Source of the DNA: Lachnospiraceae bacterium
GTDB taxonomy: Bacteria > Bacillota > Clostridia > Lachnospirales > Lachnospiraceae
Length of the DNA stretch: 23,605 nt
Direction: 5' to 3'
Assembly (NCBI GenBank): GCA_017613225.1
Contig: JAGAEH010000241.1
Coordinates: 1 to 23,605 of the forward strand
Under the pieces are notes generated by a model. It saw only the letters and a program-made list of their open reading frames with translations, did not search any database and was not told where the DNA came from. Below are positions 14,977-23,213 of this stretch, one piece after another (positions within the stretch are counted from its first letter, which is position 1; the number at the start of each line of letters is the position of its first letter). The position numbers were made by a program, and so were the translations under genes.

Positions 14977-15834
14977 TTATTTCTTTCTCACTTCCAGTTG
15001 GTTGATGAAGTCATGGAAGAAGGCCTTGTCGCCGGGCAGCTTATCGATCTTCTCGATGGCCGCCTTGCTCAGATCGATCACGATCTGCTGAGCCTCCTCC
15101 ACGCCGTAGATCGTCACGTAAGTCGTCTTTGTGTTTCTCTCGTCCAGGCCGGTGGTCTTGCCGGTCTCCTCCGTTTTACCGGTCACGTCCAGGATGTCGT
15201 CGCGGATCTGGAAGGCCAGGCCCATGTCCGCAGCGGCGCGCCGGATGATGGAGATCTCCTGATCGTCCGCTCCGGCCATGATGGCGCCGATCATCGCGGC
15301 AGCCTCGATCAGGCAGCCGGTCTTCAGCTTGTAGATGTCCTTTAAGACTTCCTTGGGGATGGGCTGGCCGGACAGCTGCACGTCCACGTCCTGGCCGATG
15401 GCCATGCCGTCCACGCCGGACTTCTGAGCCAGCACGCGGATGGCGCGCACCACCAGGTCGGGCCGGTCGGAAAGCTCAAAGGCCTTGGTGGCCGTTTCAA
15501 AGGCGAAGGTCTGCAGGGCGTCGCCCGCCAGGATCGCCGTAGCTTCGCCGTAGGCCTTCCAGGTACTGGGCTTGCCGCGGCGGATCACGTCGTTGTCCAT
15601 GGCAGGAAGATCATCGTGGATCAGCGAATAGTTGTGGATCATCTCGATGGCCGCCATGAAGGGCTCGATGGCCTTTCCGGTGCCGCCGAACAGCTTGTAG
15701 GACTCCAGCATGATGGTGGGGCGGATGCGCTTTCCGCCGGCCAGAATGCTGTAGTTCATGGCCTCCACCAGTTTGGAGATGCTCCCCTCTTCGATGGGCA
15801 GGTATTTCTTGATAATGGCTTCTACATCAGGCAT
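14977..15834 (-). CDS. ispA: Farnesyl diphosphate synthase (geranyltranstransferase)
   Basis: The ~285-residue trans-prenyltransferase condenses IPP with DMAPP/GPP to give farnesyl diphosphate. The first aspartate-rich motif DDLPAMDND is at 74-82, GGKRIRP is near 33-39 and the second motif RDDILD lies near residue 215. The small residues upstream of the first motif are those of short-chain bacterial enzymes. Two ATGs are possible. I use 15834 because GGAGG is 9 nt upstream; the ATG at 15840 is only 3 nt from it and would add two residues. The gene overlaps the end of xseB, as is usual in this operon. Confidence 0.93.
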   Translation of the reverse strand: MPDVEAIIKKYLPIEEGSISKLVEAMNYSILAGGKRIRPTIMLESYKLFGGTGKAIEPFMAAIEMIHNYSLIHDDLPAMDNDVIRRGKPSTWKAYGEATAILAGDALQTFAFETATKAFELSDRPDLVVRAIRVLAQKSGVDGMAIGQDVDVQLSGQPIPKEVLKDIYKLKTGCLIEAAAMIGAIMAGADDQEISIIRRAAADMGLAFQIRDDILDVTGKTEETGKTTGLDERNTKTTYVTIYGVEEAQQIVIDLSKAAIEKIDKLPGDKAFFHDFINQLEVRKK

Positions 15835-16045
15835 CTTCATTTTCCTCCGTTCTGTTTTCCAGTATGATCATCTTCTTTTCGATCTCGTCCAGTTTGGAGC
15901 TGCACAGTTTTACCAGCCCCAGGCCCTCCTCGTAGAGTTTGAAGCTCTCCTCCAGGCCCAGGTCTCCGCTCTCCATCTTTTCCAGGACTGCCTGCAGCTG
16001 CGCGTAGGCCTCGTCCATGGTCAGTTCTTTTTTCTTCTCAGCCAT
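15827..16045 (-). CDS. xseB: Exodeoxyribonuclease VII small subunit
   Basis: The 72-residue protein is a short two-helix coil: MDEAYAQLQAVLEKMESGDLGLEESFKLYEEGL then LVKLCSSKLDEIEKKM, the standard XseB pattern. Several small subunits bind the XseA large subunit to form exonuclease VII, a cytosolic single-strand-specific nuclease. The start overlaps the 3' end of xseA by 8 bp and its end overlaps ispA, so the three genes are translationally linked. Confidence 0.93.
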   Translation of the reverse strand: MAEKKKELTMDEAYAQLQAVLEKMESGDLGLEESFKLYEEGLGLVKLCSSKLDEIEKKMIILENRTEENEDA

Positions 16046-17345
16046 TGTTCACCTCTGTAATTGATTGCGCCTCCGCGCCGTTTTCGATCTCCGTCACTTC
16101 CGCCTTCAGTTTCCCGTCCGCCAGGCGGATGCCCAGCTCATCGCCCACGGCCACCTGGGTCACGCTCTTTACTTGCCTTCCGGAAGCATCCGTCAGGGAT
16201 CCGAAACCGGCCCCCAGCACACGCAGGGGAGAGTATCCCTCCAGCGTTGCCGCGGCCACTCCCAGAGCGGCTTTTTTCCGGTCCATCAGCCCGCGCATCC
16301 AAAGGCGGAGGGCGTCATCCATGCGGGAAAGCGCCTGCCTGCGGCCATCCGCCAAAGCGCGCATCCGGGCCTTCAGGCCCTCCTCCATCAGCATCAGGCT
16401 GTGGCGCTTTTCGTCCACCAGGTAGGACGGCCTGCCCCGTTCCAGCCGGCGTATCTGCTGTTCCAGCAGGTATCGCTGCTCGTTCACGCAGGCCCGCATG
16501 CTCCTGGAGAGCCTGCCCTGCATGGACGCCAGCTCCGACAGGAAGACGCGGACGTCATACACCGCCAGTTCCGCCGCGGCCGAGGGCGTGGGCGCCCGAA
16601 GATCTGCCACAAAGTCGGCGATGGTAAAGTCCGTCTCGTGCCCCACCGCCGAGATCACCGGCGTGGAACAGTCAAAGATGGCCCGGGCCACGGCCTCCTC
16701 ATTAAAGGCCCACAGGTCCTCGATGGAACCGCCTCCCCGACCCACGATCAGCACGTCCAGACCCATGGCATCCAGCGTTTCGATGCCCTTCACGATGCTG
16801 GCCGCCGCGCCTTCCCCCTGCACCTGGGCAGGGTACAGATACACCTGCACCGTGGGGTTGCGCCTGCCGATCACGTTTTCAATGTCCCGGATCGCCGCCC
16901 CGGTGGAGGCGGTCACCACACCCACCGTTGCCGCGTGGGCCGGGATCTTCTGCTTATATTCCTGGGCAAACATGCCCATCTCTTCCAGCTTCTTCTTGGT
17001 CTCCTCAAAGCGGCGGTGCAGATCCCCCAGGCCGTCCTGCACGATCTCCCGGGCGTACAGCTGGTATCTGCCGTCCCGCTCGTAGATCATGATGCTGCCC
17101 CGGACGATCACCTGCTGGCCGTCCTGCAGCTGGAACCGCAGGCCCTTCGGCCGGCTGCCCCGAAACATCACCGCGCTCAGCACGCCGGTCTCGTCCTTCA
17201 GGGTGAAATAGATGTGGCCGGAGGTGTGATATTTGCAATTAGAAACTTCGCCCCGCACCGCGATCTGGCGAAGGGCGAAATCATTTTCAAATATGCTTTT
17301 GATGTAGGCATTCACCCTGCCTACGGTAAAGATCGCTTCCGGCAT
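16038..17345 (-). CDS. xseA: Exodeoxyribonuclease VII large subunit
   Basis: The 435-residue subunit has an N-terminal OB fold (FTVGRVNAYIKSIFENDFAL and RGEVSNCKYHTSGHIYFTLKD) followed by the catalytic domain, with GVVTASTGAAIRDIENV, LYPAQVQGEGAA, LIVGRGGGSIEDLWAFN and ISAVGHETDFTIADFVADLRAPTPSAAAE. A coiled-coil region and a short C-terminal segment for the small subunit end the protein. It degrades single-stranded DNA from both ends in repair. It starts 42 bp after nusB; the ribosome binding site is weak, so read-through coupling or an alternative start is possible. Confidence 0.95.
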   Translation of the reverse strand: MPEAIFTVGRVNAYIKSIFENDFALRQIAVRGEVSNCKYHTSGHIYFTLKDETGVLSAVMFRGSRPKGLRFQLQDGQQVIVRGSIMIYERDGRYQLYAREIVQDGLGDLHRRFEETKKKLEEMGMFAQEYKQKIPAHAATVGVVTASTGAAIRDIENVIGRRNPTVQVYLYPAQVQGEGAAASIVKGIETLDAMGLDVLIVGRGGGSIEDLWAFNEEAVARAIFDCSTPVISAVGHETDFTIADFVADLRAPTPSAAAELAVYDVRVFLSELASMQGRLSRSMRACVNEQRYLLEQQIRRLERGRPSYLVDEKRHSLMLMEEGLKARMRALADGRRQALSRMDDALRLWMRGLMDRKKAALGVAAATLEGYSPLRVLGAGFGSLTDASGRQVKSVTQVAVGDELGIRLADGKLKAEVTEIENGAEAQSITEVNNG

Positions 17346-17387
17346 CTGCTGTTCTTATTCCCGCTTTTGTCGTCCGCCGCTGTGCGG

Positions 17388-17834
17388 TTACTGCTCCGTT
17401 TCCTTATCCTTGTTGGCGACGATCTGTCCCAGCACCCCGTTGATGAACGAATAGGATTCGTCCTCCCCGTACTGCTTGGCCAGCTCCACCGCCTCATTGA
17501 TGGCCACCTTGTCCGGTATGTCGTCATCGAAGAGGATCTCGTAGGCTGCCAGCCGCAGGATCGCCAGGTCCGTGCGGTTCATGCGGGCCGTCTTCCAGCC
17601 CACGGACACCTCGTTGATCCGCGCATCCAGCTCTTCCACTTTCCCGGCGATGGCCTGCGCCCTGGCGCAGAGCACCTGCTGATCGTCCTCCGTCATCTTC
17701 GGCTGATCATCCTCCTCCGACTGCCCCTGGGTCTCCAGATACAGACGGCACTGCTCGCCGAAATCTTCCCTGTTGTAAAAGTCCATCAGGAACAGCTGCT
17801 TGAACACCTGCTCCCGCATCTCGCTCCGCTTCAT
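17388..17834 (-). CDS. nusB: Transcription antitermination protein NusB
   Basis: The 148-residue all-helical protein has the NusB hallmarks: RSEMREQVFKQLFLMDF at the N-terminus (usually RR.AR...Q.L...), WKTARMNRTDLAILRLAAYEILF in the middle and DKVAINEAVELAKQYGEDESYSFINGVLG near the C-terminus. With NusE/S10 it binds boxA RNA to prevent early termination in rRNA operons. It lies 8 bp after asp23. The acidic insert QSEEDDQPKMTEDD near 40-53 is somewhat longer than usual. Confidence 0.94.
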   Translation of the reverse strand: MKRSEMREQVFKQLFLMDFYNREDFGEQCRLYLETQGQSEEDDQPKMTEDDQQVLCARAQAIAGKVEELDARINEVSVGWKTARMNRTDLAILRLAAYEILFDDDIPDKVAINEAVELAKQYGEDESYSFINGVLGQIVANKDKETEQ

Positions 17835-17842
17835 GGCTAAGC

Positions 17843-18241
17843 TCAGTCCTCGTTTTCCACGTGCACGCCGGAGATCTTGATGTTCACGGCTTTCACGTCA
17901 TTGTCCGTCATGGCCTCCACCGTCTGCTTGATGCGCTCCCGCAGCTGAGCGGTGACCTCCGGGATATTGTGCCTGCTGTCGATGATGATGGCCAGATAGA
18001 TGACAAGGCCTTCTTCCGTCTTGTCGATCTTCACGCCGTTGGGCGCGTTCTTGAAGCCGAATTTCGACTTGATGTCCCTGGTCTTCAGGCCGGCCACCTC
18101 GGCCACGCCTTCCACCTCCGCGGCGGCGTAGCAGGCGATCTCCGCCAGCACTTCGTTCTCGATGATGACGTTCTCGCTCTGGACCACCGGGGTCTCGTCA
18201 ATATTCAAAATCTCTTCGGGTGCAGGAGTATTGTTTTCCAT
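17843..18241 (-). CDS. Asp23/Gls24 family envelope stress response protein
   Basis: The 132-residue protein has the Asp23 (DUF322) pattern: IIENEVLAEIACYAAAEVEGVAEVAG, a VYLAIIID-like strand (LVIYLAIIIDSRHNIPEVTAQLRE appears in parts), and a VKAVNIKISGVHVE C-terminus. Members sit near the membrane in Gram-positives and are linked to envelope homeostasis and alkaline shock. It is first in the nine-gene minus-strand operon. The ATG at 18239-18241 is chosen because GGAGGG stands just upstream; a reading from 18280 would cover that site. The promoter is at 18291-18319. Confidence 0.92.
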   Translation of the reverse strand: MENNTPAPEEILNIDETPVVQSENVIIENEVLAEIACYAAAEVEGVAEVAGLKTRDIKSKFGFKNAPNGVKIDKTEEGLVIYLAIIIDSRHNIPEVTAQLRERIKQTVEAMTDNDVKAVNIKISGVHVENED

Positions 18242-18290
18242 CTTTTGCCCTCCAAAACAGTGTTGCTGATCCAACTGCATTATTTAGGAA

Positions 18291-18319
18291 AGTATACCAA
18301 AAACAGGCCCCGGTTGCAA
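18291..18319 (-). promoter_or_regulatory. Sigma-A-type promoter of the asp23-recN operon
   Basis: Minus strand: -35 TTGCAA (18314-18319), 17-bp spacer, -10 TATACT (18291-18296). It is about 50 bp ahead of the asp23 start codon and is the only strong candidate upstream of the nine closely spaced genes. The rest of the gap to 18486 is AT-rich and holds the start region of the small HTH gene; TATAAT at 18459-18464 could be its -10, but I see no matching -35. Confidence 0.75.
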
Positions 18320-18486
18320 TGATTTTCGAACGGGCGGGGGAGGGGACAAAATCACTTGTTTTTTAAGACTCTTTAAAGCTGATTTAAGGTTTCTGTATAA
18401 ATATACGCATTAGGGCCATTGTCCAAACAGTCACTATACCATTTTTAAACCATTGATATATAATTATGCGGCAAGGAGAAGAAATA

Positions 18487-18681
18487 ATGATAGACTATTC
18501 ACCCTTTTGGAATACTCTGAGGGATAAGCGCATCTCACAATACCATCTTATTCAAAACGGTGTAAGCACCCGAACGCTGGACGCCCTTCGCAAGAATAAG
18601 AACATAACGATCCTTACCCTGGAGACTCTCTGCCGCCTGCTCGACTGCACTCCCAATGAGATCATCGCTTTCAAAGAATAG
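18487..18681 (+). CDS. Small Cro/C1-type helix-turn-helix protein
   Basis: The 64-residue protein is essentially one HTH domain of the HTH_26/XRE kind: FWNTLRDKRISQYHLIQNG, VSTRTLDALRKNKNITILTLETLCRLLDCTPNEII. The helix spacing and the closing LCxLLDCxPxEI are characteristic. It should be a cytosolic DNA-binding regulator; targets are unknown. The start follows AAGGAG with 8-nt spacing. It stands alone on the plus strand between the operon promoter and the NlpC/P60 gene, so it could act on either, or on itself; no operator is evident. It is followed by a hairpin. Confidence 0.85.
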   Translation: MIDYSPFWNTLRDKRISQYHLIQNGVSTRTLDALRKNKNITILTLETLCRLLDCTPNEIIAFKE

Positions 18682-18715
18682 ACCCCCTGACGATCGTCGG
18701 AGGGTCTTGTTCATT
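18681..18715 (+). terminator. Hairpin terminator after the small HTH gene
   Basis: GACCCCCTGACG (18681-18692) pairs with CGTCGGAGGGTC (18695-18706), with one mismatch and one G-T wobble, directly after the TAG stop. The following TTGTTCATT is only partly T-rich, so termination may be moderate. It could also serve the convergent surface-protein gene. Confidence 0.6.
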
Positions 18716-18725
18716 AGCACAGTTC

Positions 18726-21359
18726 TTATTTCACCGTCAGTTTGACGATCTCGCTGGTCACGCTGCCCAGCAGATTGGTGACAACGCACTTGTACTGGTA
18801 GCCGCTGCGCTTTGCCAGGGCCGTCAGACCCAGCTTCGCCGTCGTTCCGCTGGCGGCGCTCACCAGCTTCCATTCCTTGCCGTTTCCGGTGCGGTAGTAC
18901 CAGCGGTAGTGCAGGGACCTGCCCTTCGCGGAGACTTTAAAGGTGACCCATTTGTTTTCGGAGACGGTCTTGCTGGCCGGCTGCGTGGTGATCTCCGGCG
19001 GCGTGTTAACGACAGTCAGGCGGACGACGTTCGTTTCCACCGCCTCTTTGCCGTAGGTCAGCACGCATTTGTATTGATAATTGTGATGCCTCTCCTGGGT
19101 CGTCAGAACGTAGGAGGCTTTTCTGCCCGCGGCGGAGGTCACCATGACCCAGTTGTCCGTGTTGGGCTTCTTGTAGTACCACTGGTAGGTCTGGACGTCT
19201 TCTGCCACGACCTTGAAGGTCACCTGGGATCCGAGCGCCACCGCGCGGGATCTGGGCTGGGTCTTGATGATCGGAACGACCTTGGCCACCGACAGGGTGA
19301 CCACATCGGACTCGATGACCTCATCTTCGTAGCTCACCACGCACTTGTACTGATAACCGTCATGCCGCAGCTCGGTCTTCAGGGAATAGGAAGCCGACTT
19401 CCCGCCGGAGCTCATCACTTTCCAGATGTCGCTGCCGGGCTTTTTAAAGTACCACTGGTAATTCTGGACGCCCTGGGCCGATATCTTAAAAGTGGCCGTT
19501 TCCCCCTCTTTCAGGGAGACGTCCACGGGCTGCGTCAGGATCTTCAGGGCTTTCCGGAAGGACAGCGTCATGGTATCGGAGGCCTTCCGCCTGCCGGCGG
19601 AGTCTCTGACGATGCAGCAGATCTGATTGCCCTTGTGGGAGGACAGCACGGTAAAAGTGTAGGAAGACTTGTTCCTGGCGGCTTCGATCTCCGTCCAGCT
19701 GCCGCTGGAACTGGTGCGCTTGTACCATTTGTAGGTCAGGTCTTCGCCTTCCGCGCCGATGGTCAGGGTCGCTTTGGAACCCAAAACGACGGCGGTGTTC
19801 TTCAGCTGTTTCGTGATGATGATGCCGGGCTCCCAGTCCACGCCGCTGTTCTTGCCGTCGGACAGCACCACAACGGTGTGTCCCTTGGTGTTCGTGACCA
19901 GGATGTCGCCCCGGAGCAGATAGTTGGGCGATTTCGTGTATTTGACGTCCGTCAGGATCTTGAACTGACCGGTGGCCCGCAGGGTGCTGACCTCCGTGTC
20001 CGTCACAAGGTCGTAGACATTGATGCCGGCATAGTTCACACAGACGCAGACGGCGGTGCTGCAGTCGGCGTTGCAGGCCTTCGTGACCAGTCCGACGTCG
20101 TAATCATACTTTTTCGCCTGTTCCCCCAGGGAGAAGCGGTCGGACATGCTGTAACCCACGTTGTCGTTGGCGCAGATCATCTCCATGCACTGGGCGATCA
20201 TCTCCCGGGCCCTGGCGCTGGTGGCGCGGATGACGGTCCAGCCTTTCTCGTGCTCATACCACTCCTGGGTCTCCACCTCATGGGTAGTCTGGTCGCCGGG
20301 TTTGCCGTCGTAGTAATCGCCGTTCTCATCCTGCCTGGCGGAACCGACGGTGACCGTCGGACGCACCAGTTTGGCGATGGTCCTGGTCTCCACGTGGGAA
20401 GAGTCGTTTAAGCAGACCCGCTGCTCCGTCCCGGTCTTCGTATAGGTGGCGTACTCGACAACGGTCCATTCGCCCCAGTTGTGGCCTGTGGCCGGTGTAA
20501 ACGTATCTATGGTGACTTTCCCGCAGCTGCAGGTGTGCTTCGTGTAGCCTTCATCCGTGCAGGTGGGGGCGACGATCTTGTCCTTAAATGAATGCTGATG
20601 CTCCTCCGGTTCCTCGGAGTCCGTTGTGGTATCCTCGGTATTCCCGCCGCGGAGCTGGGTGCCGGCCTTTACCGGCGCGGCAGCCTCGGTGCCGGTCTCC
20701 TCGCCGGTCTCTTCGATGGCAGTTTCCTCACCGGGTTCAGTCCGGAGCTCCCCGGTGACAATCTCCCCCGCGGTCTCTTCATCTGCGGCCTGCTCCGGAG
20801 TTTCCTCCGGCGCAGCGGGTTCTTCCTGATCAGAGGACTGGCCGGGCTCTTCGGTGACAGTTTCCTTTCCGGGCTCTTCCGTAACGGTGTGGCTTTCGCT
20901 CTCTTCCGGCGCCTCGGCAGGAGTTTCGGCCTCGGCCTGCTCAGGTGTCTCCTCCCCGGCCTCTTCTGCCGAAGCGGTCTCAGCCGGTCTGGTCTCGACT
21001 TCCCCGCAATTCGCGCAGATCCGGACTTCCAGCTCTCCCGCTTCGATCATTTCCAAAGCGGCTTCATCCGTCCGGTCCTCTTTCGCCGAGATGGCTTCCC
21101 GGTCCTTCTCCGTCAGCCCGGCAGCTGTTTTCCATTCGCCGAAATCATGGCCCGCCGCCTCCGTATAACTGTCCGTAAAGAGGTCCCCGCATACGGTGCA
21201 GAGGTGCGTCGTATAACCCTGTTCCGTGCAGCTGGGCGGCGTCACCACCTCCTCATAGGCATGGGTGCAGCTTTCGGCCTCTTCCGCGCGCGCATTGACG
21301 CAGAAAAAGGCTGCCGAAAGGAAAACACTCAAAATAAAATACAGTACGGTCTTTCTCAT
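18726..21359 (-). CDS. Secreted NlpC/P60-type protein with four Ig-like repeats
   Basis: The 877-residue protein has a signal peptide (cut near ARA, residues 23-25). Two Cys-rich modules end in GH-x-x-GEW (about 30-80 and 255-330; CxxC and CSCG pairs). Between them is a 120-residue Glu/Thr/Pro-rich linker. A catalytic region at ~378-500 has the DCS motif with Cys433 and GHTVVVLSDG with His494, as in NlpC/P60 cysteine peptidases that cut peptidoglycan peptides. Four Ig-like domains follow (~510-877), the last three sharing TQP, YQW(Y/F) or YRWY and GYQYKCVV. No LPXTG or membrane anchor is seen, so it is probably secreted or held non-covalently. GGGGAG precedes the ATG. Transcription is divergent from the TIR gene. 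Confidence 0.82.
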   Translation of the reverse strand: MRKTVLYFILSVFLSAAFFCVNARAEEAESCTHAYEEVVTPPSCTEQGYTTHLCTVCGDLFTDSYTEAAGHDFGEWKTAAGLTEKDREAISAKEDRTDEAALEMIEAGELEVRICANCGEVETRPAETASAEEAGEETPEQAEAETPAEAPEESESHTVTEEPGKETVTEEPGQSSDQEEPAAPEETPEQAADEETAGEIVTGELRTEPGEETAIEETGEETGTEAAAPVKAGTQLRGGNTEDTTTDSEEPEEHQHSFKDKIVAPTCTDEGYTKHTCSCGKVTIDTFTPATGHNWGEWTVVEYATYTKTGTEQRVCLNDSSHVETRTIAKLVRPTVTVGSARQDENGDYYDGKPGDQTTHEVETQEWYEHEKGWTVIRATSARAREMIAQCMEMICANDNVGYSMSDRFSLGEQAKKYDYDVGLVTKACNADCSTAVCVCVNYAGINVYDLVTDTEVSTLRATGQFKILTDVKYTKSPNYLLRGDILVTNTKGHTVVVLSDGKNSGVDWEPGIIITKQLKNTAVVLGSKATLTIGAEGEDLTYKWYKRTSSSGSWTEIEAARNKSSYTFTVLSSHKGNQICCIVRDSAGRRKASDTMTLSFRKALKILTQPVDVSLKEGETATFKISAQGVQNYQWYFKKPGSDIWKVMSSGGKSASYSLKTELRHDGYQYKCVVSYEDEVIESDVVTLSVAKVVPIIKTQPRSRAVALGSQVTFKVVAEDVQTYQWYYKKPNTDNWVMVTSAAGRKASYVLTTQERHHNYQYKCVLTYGKEAVETNVVRLTVVNTPPEITTQPASKTVSENKWVTFKVSAKGRSLHYRWYYRTGNGKEWKLVSAASGTTAKLGLTALAKRSGYQYKCVVTNLLGSVTSEIVKLTVK

Positions 21360-21412
21360 AAGATCTCCCCTGCTGATCTACATATACCCCCAATTTAACA
21401 TTTGTAATACTC

Positions 21413-21441
21413 AGTATACAGAGTTTTCCTCAGTTTGAAAA
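21413..21441 (-). promoter_or_regulatory. Candidate promoter of the NlpC/P60 surface-protein gene
   Basis: Minus strand: -10 TATACT (21413-21418) is close to consensus; -35 TTTTCA (21436-21441) is weaker; the spacer is 17 bp. It would give a leader of about 45 nt. Confidence 0.55.
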
Positions 21442-21449
21442 GTGTCAGT

Positions 21450-21478
21450 TTGCCTGCCGTTACTGACGTTTTTATTAC
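21450..21478 (+). promoter_or_regulatory. Weak candidate promoter of the TIR-Nudix gene
   Basis: TTGCCT (21450-21455) and TATTAC (21473-21478) are separated by 17 bp; each hexamer matches four of six consensus bases. It lies back to back with the candidate minus-strand promoter at 21413-21441. Confidence 0.35.
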
Positions 21479-21553
21479 AGCGCCCGGAGGGGATTGATTC
21501 TGCTCAAAAGCAGGGATATGATGAAATCGATCATCTGTCAGGAGGAAACGGCA

Positions 21554-23029
21554 TTGAAGCAACTGTTCCTGTGCTACCGGCGCGAAGGCGCGCAGACCGC
21601 GAAACTGTTCAGCTTTTACATGAAGAAGAATCACCCGGAGATCAACGTCTGGTACTCCGATAAGGAACGGGAAGGGAATTACTCCCTGGATCCCCCCAGC
21701 CTTATTCGAGATTCATACGGAGCGGTCATCTTCCTTTCCGAAAACTTTACGAAGGGATTCCTCGATAAGAACGGCAACATCAATCTGAACCGTTACCGGT
21801 CGGAATACGGCCGTGAATGCCCTACCGTTCTGGAGATCATCGAGATCGAAAAGAACCTGCAGAGCCGGGATGATTTTGAACTGCACATCGTCAACCTTAA
21901 CGGCGCGAAATTCACTAAAAAAGAACGGAAGATCCTGGAGACGGTCTTTTCCAAAGCCGGCATCTTAAGGCCTGACAGCGTCACCCGGTTCGCGGAGAGA
22001 AACATGAACTCCTTTGAGACCGCAAAGGACCACGAGGACGCCTTCTTTGACAGGATGATCGGCGCCTATCTCCCCAGCAGCATCGAAGCCTTCGTGAAGG
22101 GAGATCTCAGCATAGGCAGCTGTAATACAACGATAGACGTGCTGTGCTGGGACTGCACGGACTTCATCTCTCCCGACCATATCGTATACGAGCTTGACGG
22201 GACCGACATCCCTCTCTATGACAAAATCGAAGCCGCGGCTTTTTCCGGGGCTCCGGTCACGCAGGACGACGACGTCGTTTCGGTGGTGCAGTACGAGCAG
22301 TCCCTGACCACCAACGAAGAGAAAAAGCACCTGAAGATCAGTTTCAAACTCAGCAAGTACCATCTATTCAAAAAGGCCCTCGAACTGTGGGACAAAAACA
22401 ACTTCTCCATGAGCAAGGAGATCGCTGGGTATCTCAACTCCCCGGAGGATGACCGTTACTACCCCATCCCCAATGCCATGGGGCTGGCGCTGATGGTCCT
22501 TTCCTCCGACAATAAACTGGTGTTCTCCCGCAGGAGCACAAAGCGGAAGGTCCGGTCCCACGAATTCGACTGCAGCATCGTCGAAGGACTCCTTCCGGTG
22601 GTGGACAAGAAACTGAACGGGCAAAGAGTTTGCTACGATTTCACCGATCCGAGCTACATCCGGAAAGAGTGCTGGCGGGCATTCTGCGAAGAGCTCTGCG
22701 CAGCCGATGAAAGCAGCATGACCGTCAGCCTGTTCGGCCTGATCCTCGATAGAAAGTACGGCCAGTGGAACTGGATCGGCCTCATCCGTTCCGATCTCAA
22801 GGCCTCCGAGATCGAGGAGCGGCACCCCACAAGGGATGACACGACGGAAAAGAACACCCTCTATTTCATCGACTATCTGGATCAAAACGGCAAGCCGTGC
22901 ATCGGCCCGATCCGGGAGACCGTACAGCTCTTTCGGCAGGATGGCCTGTGGGATACGGCGCTGGCAGTCCTTTATGGCACCCTGACCATACTGGGCTTTT
23001 CCAGGGAGGAGATCGATGACCTGCTGTGA
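21554..23029 (+). CDS. TIR-domain protein with C-terminal Nudix-like domain
   Basis: The 491-residue protein begins with a TIR-like fold: KQLFLCYRREGAQTAK (first strand and BB-type start, residues 2-17), VWYSDKE, then SYGAVIFLSENFTKGFL near 54-70. Cys89 and Glu94 (CPTVLE) may mark the catalytic glutamate region, though an insert makes this uncertain. Residues ~115-305 are unassigned. At ~308-415 the sequence looks Nudix-like: MGLALMVLSSDNKLVFSRRS, SIVEGLLPVV, and RAFCEELCA, a degenerate Nudix box with EE at 379-380 but Ala in place of the Glu of RE. Bacterial TIR domains often cleave or cyclise NAD; Nudix folds bind or hydrolyse ADP-ribose-like nucleotides. The TTG at 21554 is chosen because AGGAGG lies 8 nt upstream and the domain starts there; ATG at 21518 or TTG at 21494 would extend it. 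No partner gene is adjacent. Confidence 0.72.
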   Translation: MKQLFLCYRREGAQTAKLFSFYMKKNHPEINVWYSDKEREGNYSLDPPSLIRDSYGAVIFLSENFTKGFLDKNGNINLNRYRSEYGRECPTVLEIIEIEKNLQSRDDFELHIVNLNGAKFTKKERKILETVFSKAGILRPDSVTRFAERNMNSFETAKDHEDAFFDRMIGAYLPSSIEAFVKGDLSIGSCNTTIDVLCWDCTDFISPDHIVYELDGTDIPLYDKIEAAAFSGAPVTQDDDVVSVVQYEQSLTTNEEKKHLKISFKLSKYHLFKKALELWDKNNFSMSKEIAGYLNSPEDDRYYPIPNAMGLALMVLSSDNKLVFSRRSTKRKVRSHEFDCSIVEGLLPVVDKKLNGQRVCYDFTDPSYIRKECWRAFCEELCAADESSMTVSLFGLILDRKYGQWNWIGLIRSDLKASEIEERHPTRDDTTEKNTLYFIDYLDQNGKPCIGPIRETVQLFRQDGLWDTALAVLYGTLTILGFSREEIDDLL

Positions 23030-23079
23030 TCCGCCGGGGATACGCAGGTAAATAAATGCAGGAGCATGACGCAAAAGGA

Positions 23080-23145
23080 CCGGGCTTAGGCAGATGCTCA
23101 TAAGAAAGTATTGATAATTCTATATTGGGCATCTGTCTGGCCGGA
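23080..23145. repeat. Imperfect inverted repeat downstream of the TIR gene
   Basis: GGCAGATGC (23089-23097) faces GCATCTGTC (23129-23137) around a 31-bp AT-rich centre, with CCGG pairs further out. It lacks a T-run and is distinct from the terminator that follows. The rest of 23030-23079 shows nothing identifiable. Confidence 0.45.
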
Positions 23146-23155
23146 TTGGTAAACG

Positions 23156-23206
23156 AACAACGGACTGCGATACACTTTAATGTGTAGAGCAGTCTGTTGT
23201 TTTATT
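23156..23206. terminator. Bidirectional terminator between the TIR and LysR genes
   Basis: AACAACGGACTGC (23156-23168) pairs with GCAGTCTGTTGTT (23189-23201) with one G-U pair, and an inner TACAC/GTGTA stem closes the loop. TTATT follows on the plus strand and a T-rich run on the minus strand, suiting both converging genes. Confidence 0.85.
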
Positions 23207-23213
23207 ATGAGCT

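Noticed and set aside
16065..17840. A 591-codon open frame on the plus strand across xseA and nusB
   Set aside because: It is antisense to two well-supported genes and has no domain-like content; GC-rich codon use keeps the opposite strand open.
18361..18465. Operator for the small HTH protein (TTTAAAG-like half palindromes) and its promoter
   Set aside because: The symmetry is short and AT-driven, and no -35/-10 pair with proper spacing stands out.
20620..20990. Possible frameshift or assembly error in the Glu/Thr/Pro-rich part of the NlpC/P60 gene
   Set aside because: The frame stays open with the second Cys-rich module following in phase; acidic linkers of this kind are common in surface proteins.
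22364..23101. A 245-codon minus-strand frame across the TIR-Nudix gene
   Set aside because: It is antisense to the better supported gene, lacks recognisable domains, and overlaps its coding region completely.
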